Below are positions 1-9,650 of a stretch of DNA of 64,000 nucleotides, one piece after another. Source of the DNA: Tritrichomonas musculus (taxonomy: Eukaryota; Parabasalia; Tritrichomonadida; Tritrichomonadidae). Made by a program: the position numbers and the translations under genes. Numbering within the stretch: the stretch's first letter is position 1; every line of letters starts with the position of its first letter. Location of the stretch: the NCBI GenBank assembly GCA_039105265.1, contig JAPFFF010000021.1, forward strand, positions 186,001-250,000. The letters run 5' to 3'. The notes under the pieces are model-generated. The model was not told the origin of the DNA. It did not search any database and worked only from the letters and a program-made list of their open reading frames with translations.

Positions 1-1
1 T

Positions 2-928
2 AGTGGAGGACAGGTAAGATTCCAAGGAATAAATTCACAAATAGAAGTCAATGCAAATGGAATAAGATATCAACATTATGATATGGTTGCCACAACAGAT
101 ACTTGGACAGTACCAGGAACAACACCAGCAATAACAGCAAGAATGATAGAACAAATGAGTGAGGAACAAAGAGGGGAACTAATGGATAATATTTACTCTC
201 ATGGTAATCTTTTAGCCTTTAATGACACATTAGATGAAACAACTGGTGAAGAAATAACACAAGTACTATATAATGGAGCAGTAGTTGCTACAATAGATAG
301 AAGAAGACTTCATATTATAAATATTGTGAATGGAGTGATAGAAATGTATCAGCAAGATGGTATTATAAGTGCAACAACACAAGTTATTATGGGTGCGGTA
401 GGGCATGTTGCTAGGAGATTCCTTCATGGTCAGTGGCAGTTCGTAAGACATCATCCTGGTGATGCAGCAGCAATAGCAGGAGTAGCAGCAGAAGCATATG
501 TAGCAAATAGAATAGGATTATTTAATATTCCAAGTTGGTTCCGTCGTAATGATAACCCTGAAACTTTGGCTAATGAAGACGTATTAGAAAAGATTCTTGC
601 ATGGGCATATCATGAAGAAACAGATGATGAACCCGAGCTTGAAATAACAATGAAGGATGCTGATAAGATGATGGTTTCATTTGATACATGTATTAATATT
701 GCAAAGACATATCGCGATACTTTAAAGGGTACAATAGCATTCATGTGCGAGAAAATCAAAGAGCTTGAAAATAAGTCAAGTACAAAACATCCATTAGAAG
801 ATATAGATATGACTGCTTATGTGACTAAAGTAGAAGTGAAGGAAATGATAGACCAGAAGGATGCATATATTGATGCTCTTGAGGCAAGACTTGCTGCATT
901 AGAGAAGAAGTGTGCAAATATAGAGTAG
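2..928 (+). CDS. Polinton 1 fibre-like protein, C-terminal part (start outside window)
   Basis: The frame is open to the left window edge, so this is the end of a longer gene; the first Met in view is at 83. The visible protein has no domain I can name. It has an alanine-rich, partly hydrophobic stretch (AAAIAGVAAEAYVANRIG) and ends in a short heptad coil (IDALEARLAALEKK). Nearly the same coil closes the next gene (IAELEARIAALEAK). That shared tail, and a TAYVTKVEVKEMID segment like a trimeric-fibre repeat, suggest a structural or attachment protein of the element. The gap to the next gene is 29 bp and contains the TTATTTTTTTGG type leader seen before several Polinton genes. The function is inferred from the neighbour only. 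Confidence 0.6.
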   Translation, partial: SGGQVRFQGINSQIEVNANGIRYQHYDMVATTDTWTVPGTTPAITARMIEQMSEEQRGELMDNIYSHGNLLAFNDTLDETTGEEITQVLYNGAVVATIDRRRLHIINIVNGVIEMYQQDGIISATTQVIMGAVGHVARRFLHGQWQFVRHHPGDAAAIAGVAAEAYVANRIGLFNIPSWFRRNDNPETLANEDVLEKILAWAYHEETDDEPELEITMKDADKMMVSFDTCINIAKTYRDTLKGTIAFMCEKIKELENKSSTKHPLEDIDMTAYVTKVEVKEMIDQKDAYIDALEARLAALEKKCANIE

Positions 929-957
929 ATTAGAGGAATTATTTTTTTGGGTTTTAA

Positions 958-3900
958 ATGGACGCAACGACAACAAAATTCATTGGTGATATACAATTTA
1001 AAGTTGGAGATGCTACTAGGAAAGCAAGCCAATTGTTAACCCTAAGTGATTTAGATGGATATGTACAAACAGGGCATTTATTTAATGAAGTAGAAGGAAT
1101 ACCAGAATTTAATATCAAAAATAATAATATACAATACGAGTCATTTGAGTCATCAACAACCCAATATCATATTCTAAAATTTGTTAACATACCAGAAGAC
1201 TTTATGAATAAAGTGAAAGAAATAACAGCCCAAACAAATATTTTCAAAATTGTCTTGAGGAAGAATATAGTATATGATACGAATGGAAATTTAGTGAAGG
1301 AATTTTATATTTATGCCAAGGATGGAAAGGTTTATTGCCCTCTCATTACCAAAAGCAGCAATGGATGTTCTATAAATAACAGCACCATATTTGAATACAT
1401 CAACATAGCATTTGATAGTAGTCTGGAATTTAATCCATATACTTTATGGTTGAATGGTGAGCTGAGTATTATGAATGAATATTTAACAGATTCTCTCCAA
1501 ACAGAGAAAGCAATAAAGTGCTCCATCATCAAAGCAGACAATGCATTGAAACTACATAAGAGTGATGTACTGTACCTATATAAACCAACACTAACCAGCG
1601 AAGTCCAAATTGATGATAAAAAGTATTGGCTATTACAATGGAACATAGATGATAATTACAATATACCTAACGGCTTGGAATTTAAATTTAGTGAATATTG
1701 TTTTGGTAATAAATGGGTTTTAAGCTGGGATGGTACAAAATGGGTAGGAGATAATATACAAGGCCATATCAATGGTAGATTAGTTAATGGATTAAATAAG
1801 GAGAATGAACATGGAGAAGATGGTACCTACATACAAGTCAAGAGGAGTGAAAGAAATATGAAATTGGTTAAAAAACCAGATGACTACTCGGTTGATAATC
1901 TCTTGCATTACATGATTCATGGAGGTAAGTGTAAAGTAGACTGTTTTGTAAAATTAAAGACGGGTGAGGTAGAACCTTTTTCGAAATATGGATTAGGATA
2001 TCAAACAAGTAATGGAGGTACTAAGGATGGATATGATATTGAAGCCATAAGATGCTATAAAGCAAATGGTACAGGGAGTGAATTAGATATTTCTAAAGTG
2101 GAAGAATTCTATCTTGATATCACTTTAGATGGAACAATCATAGCAAACAGATTTTCTATGAGACCAACTGGGAAAATATTTGACCCCAAGAGTGATAAGA
2201 AATGGTATTTCATTCATGGCTTATTAGATTCTTGTGAAAAGGTAGAGTACTGTTATGTTTCATCAACCCCTAATGAATCCAGAAATATTAAGATATATTT
2301 AGCTGATGAATATGTTGACCCTGTTGATGAAGTAAATTGGGACCCTACAACAAATCCCTTCGAATATATTATAAAGCAACAATTTTATGAAGTGTATCCT
2401 AATCCTAATGCAGCAACAACACTATATACTGACTATAATATTACTAGTTCTAAAATCATTACTGCAGATAACATTACAACAATGAGAAGTGATTTAAATA
2501 TGGTAACTAACAATGTAGATGTGATTAGCTATGATGTCCAAGAAATGAACACAACAATGGAAAGCCTCAAGGGACGAGTATCAAGAACAGAAACAGTAAC
2601 TCAGCATCTAGAAGAAGATGTTGATAATTTAAGAATTGTTTCATGGACTGCATTAGCATTTGGTGTTGCAGGTACAGCTGGTTCAATAGGTTCAATTGGA
2701 ATGCAATTAGCTCCAGAAGGTATTAGTTTTGCAACTGGGAATGGGGGAGGATTCCTTAAAAGATTGTTCTCACGTAAATCAACAAAAGGATTGAGCGATA
2801 TAGTTAGAAATGCTATTAATTTCATGTCTGGGACCGTCGCTAGGTCTATCACAAAAGATATTACTCCAATAATAACCTGGTGTGAGGAAGAATATAAACA
2901 ATTAGATGAATTACCTTTTACTGATGAGAATGACAACCCTGATACAGGAACCTTGACATTAAGCGGTGCCATGGATATTAGCAATATGTTCAGGGATTCA
3001 CTCAAGCCTTGTTTCAAGTTGTTAGCTGAGAAGGTCAATGAGTTAGAGGCTGAGTTTGATAATTACCCTACTGTGGATGAAACTAATGAAGCATTAGATG
3101 AATTGAAAAATAATATGGTAAACATGGATAACCTATATACGAAAGAGAAAGCGGATGCCAAGTATGTATTGAAGTCAGATCCTCAACCATTTACTTTTTA
3201 CCAGACTGGGATAAGAATGAATAAAAATTGCGATTTATTACACATAGATGGAAGAGTAGCAATTAATTCAGATAATCTGGCAAATGCATTAATAATAGAG
3301 AAAACTGTGAATAGAAGTAAGGGTGGACGTCTATTGGAACTCAAAAACTTAACAACAGAAAAAATCTTACAATTTGAAACAGATACAGACTACATGAAAA
3401 TAGCATACCGAGCTGATAATACTTTTAAAGATACATCAAGAATATTATTTACCGATGATGGAAATATTAGCATATCAAAGTGTGTTAATGAAAACAACAT
3501 AGCTTATTCAACCGTGAATGATTTAAATAAATATCGAGAGAAAAATGATTTGAAATACAAAGAATCTATCGAAGTGCCATTTGAAAATGTACAAGATAGT
3601 TCAGGAACGTGGGAAGTCAAAATAAAATTGAATAGTGGAACTCGTCTTGTTGGAACATTTACTGATGACTCTGAAATGGTTCATAATTTCGATATTCTAT
3701 TTGTTTATGATGATAATACTGTTATTAATGAAGAAATATATTGGGTAGAGGAGATAGATGGAATATCCTATGAATGTGGCTATGAACCAAGGGATGATGG
3801 TTATTGGTACTTTAATGTTGAAGGCTTCAATACCAAATTAATATTAGCCGAAAAAATAATGAAACAGGATGAAATAGCATTGAAATCAGAATATTATACA

Positions 3901-4977
3901 AAAAGCGAATCAGATGAAAGATTTGCAAAAGATGATATCCCTACAGTTACCAACGAAGATGTTTTTCGTCTAGATTTCGATAATTATGAGGATCAATACG
4001 ACTTACATACAAATAGTCAAAGCTTTGTATTTTTATTGTTAAAAGGATTTACAATAAAAGGAACCAAAGTATTAGATAATACATCAATTGATTGTAAATA
4101 TGTTCCAAAATATAATTATGAAAATAGGATATATACAGATCCGTATTTCATAGAAAGCGGTTCTTCATATTATTTTAAAAATTTCGATAACTCAGATACT
4201 ATATATATAATGAGCACAGGATATAATAAAAGTGATGATATTGTTACATTTGGTCTTTCATATTATAATGGAAAAAATTATGAAAAAATAAATATTACGG
4301 AATTATATATTGAAGAAAGGACTGTATTTGATTCTAAAGATGTATATTGCAAGGAGATCATTGATTCTAAATTCACACAAAAAACAGATTTATTCAAAAT
4401 AATTCACATTTGTGATAACAAATATGCTTTTAAAAATGCGATTCCTGATATGTCAGATTATGCTTTGAAAACTTATTCATATTCAAAAAGTGAAGCGGAC
4501 ACAAAATATGCTTTAAAAAGTGAAATTCCTGATATGTCAGCAACGAACGAGTATAGAAAAATCGATAATTTAACTTATTATACTGAATCAACATTTACGA
4601 CATCAGATAATGGTCAAGGTTATAATTTTGCAACTTTAGCAACGTCAAATATTGAAGGGTATCGTTTTGTTGGTCATTATATCGACAGAAATACTGGCGA
4701 AGCTGTCTATTTTGATAGAATATGGACTACAGACCAAGACAGAGGAATGACAAAATATTGTAATATCGTAGAGGGAGATACAACAAATAGATTGATGTTG
4801 AATTTTACCGGAGGATTGTTATATGCCGTAGAATATAAAAATAATGGTGCTACTTTGTCACATTCTCTCAATTTATCTGCTGTCTATAAACCATCTGATT
4901 CTCTCATACTAAAAAGTGTTTATGAGGCTAAAATTGCAGAATTAGAAGCTCGAATTGCGGCTCTTGAAGCGAAGTAA
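958..4977 (+). CDS. Polinton 1 giant fibre-like protein, 1339 aa
   Basis: A 1339-residue open frame starting at the ATG 30 bp after the previous stop. It is rich in Asn, Tyr and Asp. A coiled region near residues 515-560 is followed by a Gly/Ala hydrophobic stretch (GVAGTAGSIGSIG, about 565-580) that could span or insert in a membrane. Downstream are repeated fibre-type motifs: YTKEKADAKYVLKSDP, YYTKSESDERFAKDDIP, YSKSEADTKYALKSEIP. These resemble the trimerising shaft repeats of phage and virus tail fibres. The C-terminus is a short coil (IAELEARIAALEAK). I infer a shaft-and-knob attachment fibre. It could instead be a surface adhesin. It is unusually large for a Polinton gene. No break is visible. 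Confidence 0.65.
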   Translation: MDATTTKFIGDIQFKVGDATRKASQLLTLSDLDGYVQTGHLFNEVEGIPEFNIKNNNIQYESFESSTTQYHILKFVNIPEDFMNKVKEITAQTNIFKIVLRKNIVYDTNGNLVKEFYIYAKDGKVYCPLITKSSNGCSINNSTIFEYINIAFDSSLEFNPYTLWLNGELSIMNEYLTDSLQTEKAIKCSIIKADNALKLHKSDVLYLYKPTLTSEVQIDDKKYWLLQWNIDDNYNIPNGLEFKFSEYCFGNKWVLSWDGTKWVGDNIQGHINGRLVNGLNKENEHGEDGTYIQVKRSERNMKLVKKPDDYSVDNLLHYMIHGGKCKVDCFVKLKTGEVEPFSKYGLGYQTSNGGTKDGYDIEAIRCYKANGTGSELDISKVEEFYLDITLDGTIIANRFSMRPTGKIFDPKSDKKWYFIHGLLDSCEKVEYCYVSSTPNESRNIKIYLADEYVDPVDEVNWDPTTNPFEYIIKQQFYEVYPNPNAATTLYTDYNITSSKIITADNITTMRSDLNMVTNNVDVISYDVQEMNTTMESLKGRVSRTETVTQHLEEDVDNLRIVSWTALAFGVAGTAGSIGSIGMQLAPEGISFATGNGGGFLKRLFSRKSTKGLSDIVRNAINFMSGTVARSITKDITPIITWCEEEYKQLDELPFTDENDNPDTGTLTLSGAMDISNMFRDSLKPCFKLLAEKVNELEAEFDNYPTVDETNEALDELKNNMVNMDNLYTKEKADAKYVLKSDPQPFTFYQTGIRMNKNCDLLHIDGRVAINSDNLANALIIEKTVNRSKGGRLLELKNLTTEKILQFETDTDYMKIAYRADNTFKDTSRILFTDDGNISISKCVNENNIAYSTVNDLNKYREKNDLKYKESIEVPFENVQDSSGTWEVKIKLNSGTRLVGTFTDDSEMVHNFDILFVYDDNTVINEEIYWVEEIDGISYECGYEPRDDGYWYFNVEGFNTKLILAEKIMKQDEIALKSEYYTKSESDERFAKDDIPTVTNEDVFRLDFDNYEDQYDLHTNSQSFVFLLLKGFTIKGTKVLDNTSIDCKYVPKYNYENRIYTDPYFIESGSSYYFKNFDNSDTIYIMSTGYNKSDDIVTFGLSYYNGKNYEKINITELYIEERTVFDSKDVYCKEIIDSKFTQKTDLFKIIHICDNKYAFKNAIPDMSDYALKTYSYSKSEADTKYALKSEIPDMSATNEYRKIDNLTYYTESTFTTSDNGQGYNFATLATSNIEGYRFVGHYIDRNTGEAVYFDRIWTTDQDRGMTKYCNIVEGDTTNRLMLNFTGGLLYAVEYKNNGATLSHSLNLSAVYKPSDSLILKSVYEAKIAELEARIAALEAK

Positions 4978-5118
4978 AAAAATCGGTGTTTGTTCTTCAG
5001 CTGGATTGAGCGTCGGGTACATTTCAATCGTGGTAAATATTTTTTTGTGGTCATTAATGACAAATGGAGGGATTTTTTACACGGGACGTTAAAAAATCAC
5101 GCCATTTTATATACTACT
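4978..5118. other. Non-coding right end of Polinton 1
   Basis: AT-rich spacer between the fibre-like gene and the ATATACTACT end at 5109-5118. No reading frame of interest. It would be part of the terminal inverted repeat, but the partner repeat is outside the window. Confidence 0.5.
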
Positions 5119-5268
5119 TTTTGAATAGAGAACTTTTTGAATTGTTAACCTTTTGAATACGTGAACGATAGAACTTTTTGAATGTCTGGCTTTTTGAATG
5201 GGGTCCAGGGGCGGGAGCCCTTGGAGTAGTGGTAGGCTGGGGCATGCCAAAGCCTACCGTATACTACT
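5119..5268. repeat. Second Polinton-like terminus with two hairpins
   Basis: This 150-bp segment lies between two ACTACT ends (5118 and 5268). Its left part repeats TTTTTGAAT five times at short spacing. Its right part has two adjacent inverted repeats: CCAGGGGC/GCCCTTGG around 5207-5223, and GGTAGGCT (5231-5238) with AGCCTACC (5251-5258). The second is enclosed by AGTAGT (5225-5230) and ACTACT (5263-5268). The final GTATACTACT again looks like a Polinton tip and sits directly against MULE coding sequence. It may be the true end of element 1, the remnant tip of another Polinton, or a tiny AGTAGT...ACTACT element. I cannot choose from the sequence. Confidence 0.5.
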
Positions 5269-6517
5269 AAAGAATCAAAATCAAGAAAATGAAGTGAGAT
5301 ATCTTTCAATTGTTTTTCCATGGTCGTTGGATGCATTATATAAATCTCATTATTTGCAATTTGATGCATCGTTTCATGCCATGAAACCTTACGCTTACAG
5401 TATTACACATGGAATTATATTCAATGAATCGGTTCCTCTTTCAATTATATTGGCTCCGACAGAATCTGAAGAACTCTATCAAATGATAATAAATCATTTC
5501 AATGAACTGTCGAAAAATAAATTTTCATGGAATTCATTGCCAGTTTTATCCGATATGGGAACCTCTATCAAATCTGTTTGCAAAAAAAATAGTATTAAAC
5601 AGGTGTTTTGCCATCGGCATATTCTTGAGCACTTTGGGAGTGCGACAGTACTAGCAATTTTTTGTAATAGACTTTTAAGCTCATATTCTTTCCATGAGTA
5701 CTTACAAATATCAATGAATGTAAAATGCGAATTAGATGAATTTATTAAAGAAAAAAAGAAATTAGGAAAACTATCAATAGATTTTCTATCTAAAGTAAAT
5801 GATCTTCAAGTAATGTTAGATGGAGAAAATGGAGATCAAGAAAGTAATTATTATTATACAAAATGGGCCATTTGGGTACGGAGAGAATTTCATATATGCA
5901 GGTGCTCAAATCACATGGAATCTTTTCATGGAGTTCTCAACAGATCACTCGGATTACAAAGTTCATTTAAAAAAAAATTTTCGAACTTAATAGAAACAAC
6001 ATTATTACATTTATGTAATTTAAGCAAAAGATTCGGAAGTTCTATCATACGTAAATTGAACTCTTTGAAAGAAATGATTTCAAAAAAATTTTCAAATTTC
6101 GGATTTGATGTAATGTCTTTGTGCTGCACAGCATGTGATTGTGAAGAAGACATTTATAATTCAATGATATTTGGGTGTGAGATACGATGTCAGCATCAAA
6201 TGTTATTACCAGCAAGAGATATTCTTGAAAAACTAATTAAAAAAATTGACAAATACAACAAAGAAAACAATAATGATAAAGAGATCAATATCAACAATTT
6301 TATTAAAATCATAATTGATCAAAAAGGATTCATAAATCAAGCAATGAATGATTTTATACCAGATGTTAATCAATTATTTTTAGTCTTTAAAGGACAAGAA
6401 TGCTTAACATACGATGACTTAGTAGACTTGATTAAGTCTCTACATTTATGCTTTAAATATGTAAATCCTGAATTTCCAAAAATATCTGAAGATAATAAAA
6501 AAGTTCAGGAATTGTAA
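5269..6517 (+). pseudogene. MULE (Mutator-like) transposase, front missing
   Basis: Coding sequence of a MULE DDE transposase starts abruptly after the ACTACT tip at 5268; the frame runs on into the repeat upstream but that part is not transposase. The three catalytic positions are visible: Asp in LQFDASF (5362-5364), Asp in LSDMGTSI (5552-5554) and Glu in SNHMESFHG (5918-5920). Between them is the family's CHRHILEHFG segment. This order and the spacing fit the Mutator superfamily. The N-terminal DNA-binding part is absent, which fits the insertion of a Polinton-type end into the gene. The rest reads to a stop at 6515-6517 after an Asn/Lys-rich tail. Without the front the gene is unlikely to make an active transposase. 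Confidence 0.8.
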
Positions 6518-6597
6518 CTTTTTCTTGCATATATATATATAAAGGTTAAATCAATTTAAATTAGAATAAGTTAACAAATGGAAATAAATAAAAATAA
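6518..6597. other. Spacer after MULE transposase
   Basis: Short AT-rich stretch with a (TA)n run near 6530-6541. No gene seen. I found no clear MULE terminal inverted repeat here. Confidence 0.4.
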
Positions 6598-6952
6598 GTT
6601 CTGAACGTGCAATAATAGCAGGCTCTTTTGAATTCATTTGCTCGCGAGTAGTTGATATCTTTGGAAGAACATCTGTGATTGAAGAGCAAGATGAGAGGTA
6701 ACTAGCTAGCACATGCTACTATTGCTGTTCTGAACGTGCAATAATAGCAGGTTCTTTTGAATTCATTTGTGCTCGCGAGTAGTTGATATCTTTGGAAGAA
6801 CATCTGTGATTGAAGAGCAAGATGAGAGGTAACTAGCTAGCACATGCTACTATTGCTGTTCTGAACGTGCAATAATAGCAGGTTCTTTTGAATTCATTTG
6901 CTCGCGAGTAGTTGATATCTTTGGAAGAACATCTGTGATTGAAGAGCAAGAT
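6598..6952. repeat. Tandem repeat, about 130 bp, 2.7 copies
   Basis: Three head-to-tail copies begin with GTTCTGAACGTGC at 6598, 6727 and 6858. The periods are 129 and 131 bp, and the third copy stops near 6952. The copies are nearly identical, with a 2-bp difference after GAATTCATTTG. Across each junction CTACTATTGC and GCAATAATAGCAG form an inverted repeat, so each unit boundary can fold into a hairpin. The array lies between the MULE fragment and the tyrosine-recombinase element, where subterminal repeats of a transposon would be plausible. It has no coding potential that I would defend. Confidence 0.9.
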
Positions 6953-7592
6953 TATTCTTTTACCCCAAATCTGCCAACTTAAAGACGAGGCAGATCGCTG
7001 TATTGTATCAGCTATAGACCTCAAGGTTATACCCTCGAGATAAGGTAAAAAAATATTTAAATAAATGACCGCCTTTTTTCATAGAGCAAAACGATAAATA
7101 ATCCTTTCAAAAAGTTCATATTTTAACGGTTATTTTATTATTCAAAAAGTTGATTGAATTTTATCGTTTTATTGAATTTATTTTCTTCATTTATTTGGAT
7201 ACATCCTCACAAAAAGTGGGCGCGATTTTGATTAGATCCTTTAAACAGCCATGAATTTCTTATTCCAAAAAAAGAGGCATATCTTTCAAAATTACGCCAA
7301 AAATACGTCAATAAAATGAGGAACTTACGGCAGAAAATATATGTATGCTTGAAAATAGGGAAGCAAAAATTTATTTTTAAAATAAATTTTATTTTTAAAA
7401 ATCAACTTTTTCAAAATATAAAATATAAAATTGAATATTTTTTTAATCAGACCAGTTTTGAGAGAAAATCGTGTGTAATTTCTGAAGAAGGAAAAATAAA
7501 ATTTTAAAATTGAATGCAAAAAGTTATATGTAACATTGAAATAGTGGTCTGATTTATCGAATCCAGTTTATTTATTTTAAAAATTTCACGTA
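6953..7592. other. Non-coding spacer between MULE fragment and recombinase element
   Basis: About 640 bp of AT-rich sequence. It contains several copies of TTCAAAAAGTT and close variants (for example near 7107 and 7140). Two overlapping 60-codon frames on opposite strands near 7316-7519 are low-complexity and not supported as genes. Nothing else is recognisable. Confidence 0.5.
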
Positions 7593-7642
7593 GCACTTTT
7601 TGAGAGCGAAGATCTCAAAAAGTGCGGAGTGATATTTGTAAA

Positions 7643-7742
7643 TCTCTTAAATGTGTCCACTTTTTGAACCTTCCTCTCAACTGATCAATATATATATATT
7701 GTGGTCGGATACTCTCAAAAAGTGAAAAAATTGAATCAATTA
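7643..7742 (+). repeat. Left inverted repeat of recombinase element
   Basis: Matches the reverse complement of 9651-9746 over most of its length, including CCACTTTTTGAAC, ACTGATC, ATTGTGGTCGGATACTCTC and AAAAAGTGAAAAAATTGAAT. Differences are mostly in the (TA)n stretch. Confidence 0.8.
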
Positions 7743-8557
7743 TTATCCCAAAATTAACTTTTTCTGATAAATTCTTGAACCATTTATAATTGGTCGATAT
7801 AAAAAAAGCTATGTTTGGTCGCAATCGTAATGGCTATTACAATTCAAATCAACCACCTCTAAATAATGGATCCTTATTTGCACCACAAGTATTTCAACAA
7901 GGCAATATTTTTAATTTTCAAATTCAAAATCAGAATTATTATAATTATCAACAAAATACGCAACAATTTACCGGTCAAACTCAACATAACTATCAGCAAT
8001 TTGAAACAAACAATATTCAAAATACTAATGCACCGGATTTTGATCAATTTTTAAATGAATCCCAGCAATATTCTGAGCATTCAATTGCTGAATCATCAAA
8101 AAAGACATATAATAGCAGTATTAGTGTATACGAAGAAATCATGAGGACTTTTCAAAAAGAGCCATATCCAATTACTGTTGAAAAATTAAAAGTCTTTATA
8201 ACATACCAAGCAAAAAATGGTATTTCTTTAAACACATTAAAATCATACATAACTGGAATTTCATTTTACTTTCGATCAAACGATTTCCCAAATTTAACAT
8301 TGACCAATGACTTTAAAAAATTCAAAGCAGGACTTGAAAGAGCATTTAAAGATGATAACTCACCAAACGCAAAGCTTCCTTTCAAAATTGAATACTTTAT
8401 TCGACTTTTAGAATTATACGATATGAGTCAAATTGAAAACGTTAGATTGATGTTTTACATGACATTATCATTCTTTGCTTTTCTCAGAATTTCAGAATTG
8501 TATTCTTTACGTAAAAGTGACATTATTTTTGATGCTCCAAGAAATAAATTAATTATA

Positions 8558-9232
8558 AAGTGCTTCCAAAAACGATGATCCACTTCAGATTCACCTTCAT
8601 GGTTAAATTTTAATTGACCATTAATAAAAAAATAGGTTAATTTTTGTGAATGAGTTGTTTTTTTTATTGTCTTTTATTCAAATTTTAAAATGAAGGCCAA
8701 GATGCCTTCATCAATGACGAAAACGCGATGCGAAATACTTCAATGGTTAGCAAAAACGTCAAATATCAGCTACATCTCTCGTGAAACAGGACACAGTCGC
8801 ACCTTAATACGCAAAGTAAATAATCAATTAGATCACAATGAAGATATATTTGACTGATTATTGCAAAGTGCTAGAAAATTGGCCAAGTAATTCGCCTGAC
8901 ATCAATCCAATAGAAAACCTATGGAGTTATTTAAGACAAAAAGTGGAAGAATTGAATCCTCAAAACGAAAATGAATTTTTTGAATCATTGTTTAATTTTT
9001 GGGAGAATCTTGATATCTCTTTGATTCATAATTTAATTGATTCTGTTCTTTCACGACTTCATACTGTAATACAAAGTGATGGTTATCCAACAAAATATTA
9101 ATAAAATAATACTTTTTTTTTAATTTTCTAATATTTTTTTTTTACCAAAAAGATGATCCAGTCTAGTCCACTTTTTGAAAAGAATTCAAAATAAATACGT
9201 TAAAAAGTGGATTATCTTTTTTGGCAGCACTT
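8558..9232 (+). mobile_element. Tc1/mariner-type element, internally deleted, 675 bp
   Basis: The ends are inverted repeats of about 28 bp. The left reads AAGTGCTTCCAAAAACGATG, the right (reverse complement) AAGTGCTGCCAAAAAAGATA, and both continue into AATCCACTT or a close variant. TA at 8556-8557 and 9233-9234 is the target duplication expected for Tc1/mariner. Inside, an N-terminal helix-turn-helix piece and a C-terminal transposase piece are present, but the central catalytic part is missing. The copy cannot move without outside transposase. It inserted within the recombinase gene. Confidence 0.85.
8690..9101 (+). pseudogene. Tc1/mariner transposase remnants
   Basis: Two separate pieces lie in different frames. 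From 8690 a 54-codon frame encodes a helix-turn-helix domain (TRCEILQWLAKTSNISYISR, then ETGHSRTLIRK) and stops just after 8850. From 8838 another frame gives NWPSNSPDINPIENLW, the signature around the last catalytic acid of Tc1/mariner transposases, and a normal C-terminal tail to 9101. The central DDE segment carrying the first two acids is absent. This is an internal-deletion derivative. Confidence 0.85.
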
Positions 9233-9650
9233 TAAATATACGATATTCAAAAACAGATCAAACTGGGCATGGAATCACAACCTACTTATACAACAATAAC
9301 CACAAGATTTACCATTCAATCAATTGTATTGGATTTATTTACAATTTAAAAGATGATGATCCAATTGTTAATATTACTCAAGATAATTTAAGGAAAAAAC
9401 TAAATAATGCTTTAGAAAAACTAGGTTTAGAAAAAGAAAAATATTCTTGGCATTCATTCAGGAGAGGTGGTGCAACATTGGCATCACAAAACCATATAGA
9501 CCCTGCAATCATTAAAACTCACGGAAGGTGGCTCAGTGAAGCATATTTGCTGTATGTTGATCAAGACCAAGACAGTGCAGGACTCCAGATTAGTGATGTC
9601 CTTTAAATTTTAATAAAAAACAAATTTTTTTATCTTATATTTTTCACAAT

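Larger units (their letters stand above)
1..5118. mobile_element. Polinton/Maverick element 1, right-hand part (continues left of window)
   Basis: This is the right part of a Polinton-type element; the left part lies outside the window. It ends near 5118 in ATATACTACT, preceded by AAAATCACGCC. That resembles the right end of the long Polinton at 26050 (AAATCACCC then CATACTACT). Two large fibre-like genes run toward this end. The proteins share the YALK-x-(D/E)IP type repeat with the fibre-like gene of the long Polinton (16282-18869), which supports a common element class. No polymerase, integrase or capsid gene of this copy is in view, so the family call rests on the end and the fibre-like genes. 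Age cannot be judged without the other end. In the part that is visible the two genes look whole. Confidence 0.6.
7811..9606 (+). pseudogene. Tyrosine recombinase, split by a mariner-type insertion
   Basis: The gene starts at the ATG at 7811 and is interrupted at 8556/9235 by a 675-bp transposon. The first half has a Gln/Asn-rich leader, then a SAM-like core-binding domain (SSKKTYNSSISVYEEIM to about FKKFKAGLERAF). It also holds the start of the catalytic domain with the first catalytic Arg in FFAFLRISELYSL. The second half has HSFRRGGATLA (the HxxR box), HGRWLSEAYLLYV (the H/W position and the nucleophile Tyr) and ends at 9606. All family motifs are therefore present. The insertion carries a TA target duplication and the frame is the same on both sides, so the gene was intact when it was hit. 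The family joins and cuts DNA through a Tyr-DNA link. Confidence 0.85.

Noticed and set aside
5198-5268. MULE transposase start at 5198
   Set aside because: These codons are the hairpin-bearing Polinton-like terminus, not transposase.
7316-7519. Two overlapping 63-64 codon frames on opposite strands
   Set aside because: Low-complexity Phe/Ile/Lys sequence in AT-rich spacer, with no domain and no leader signal.
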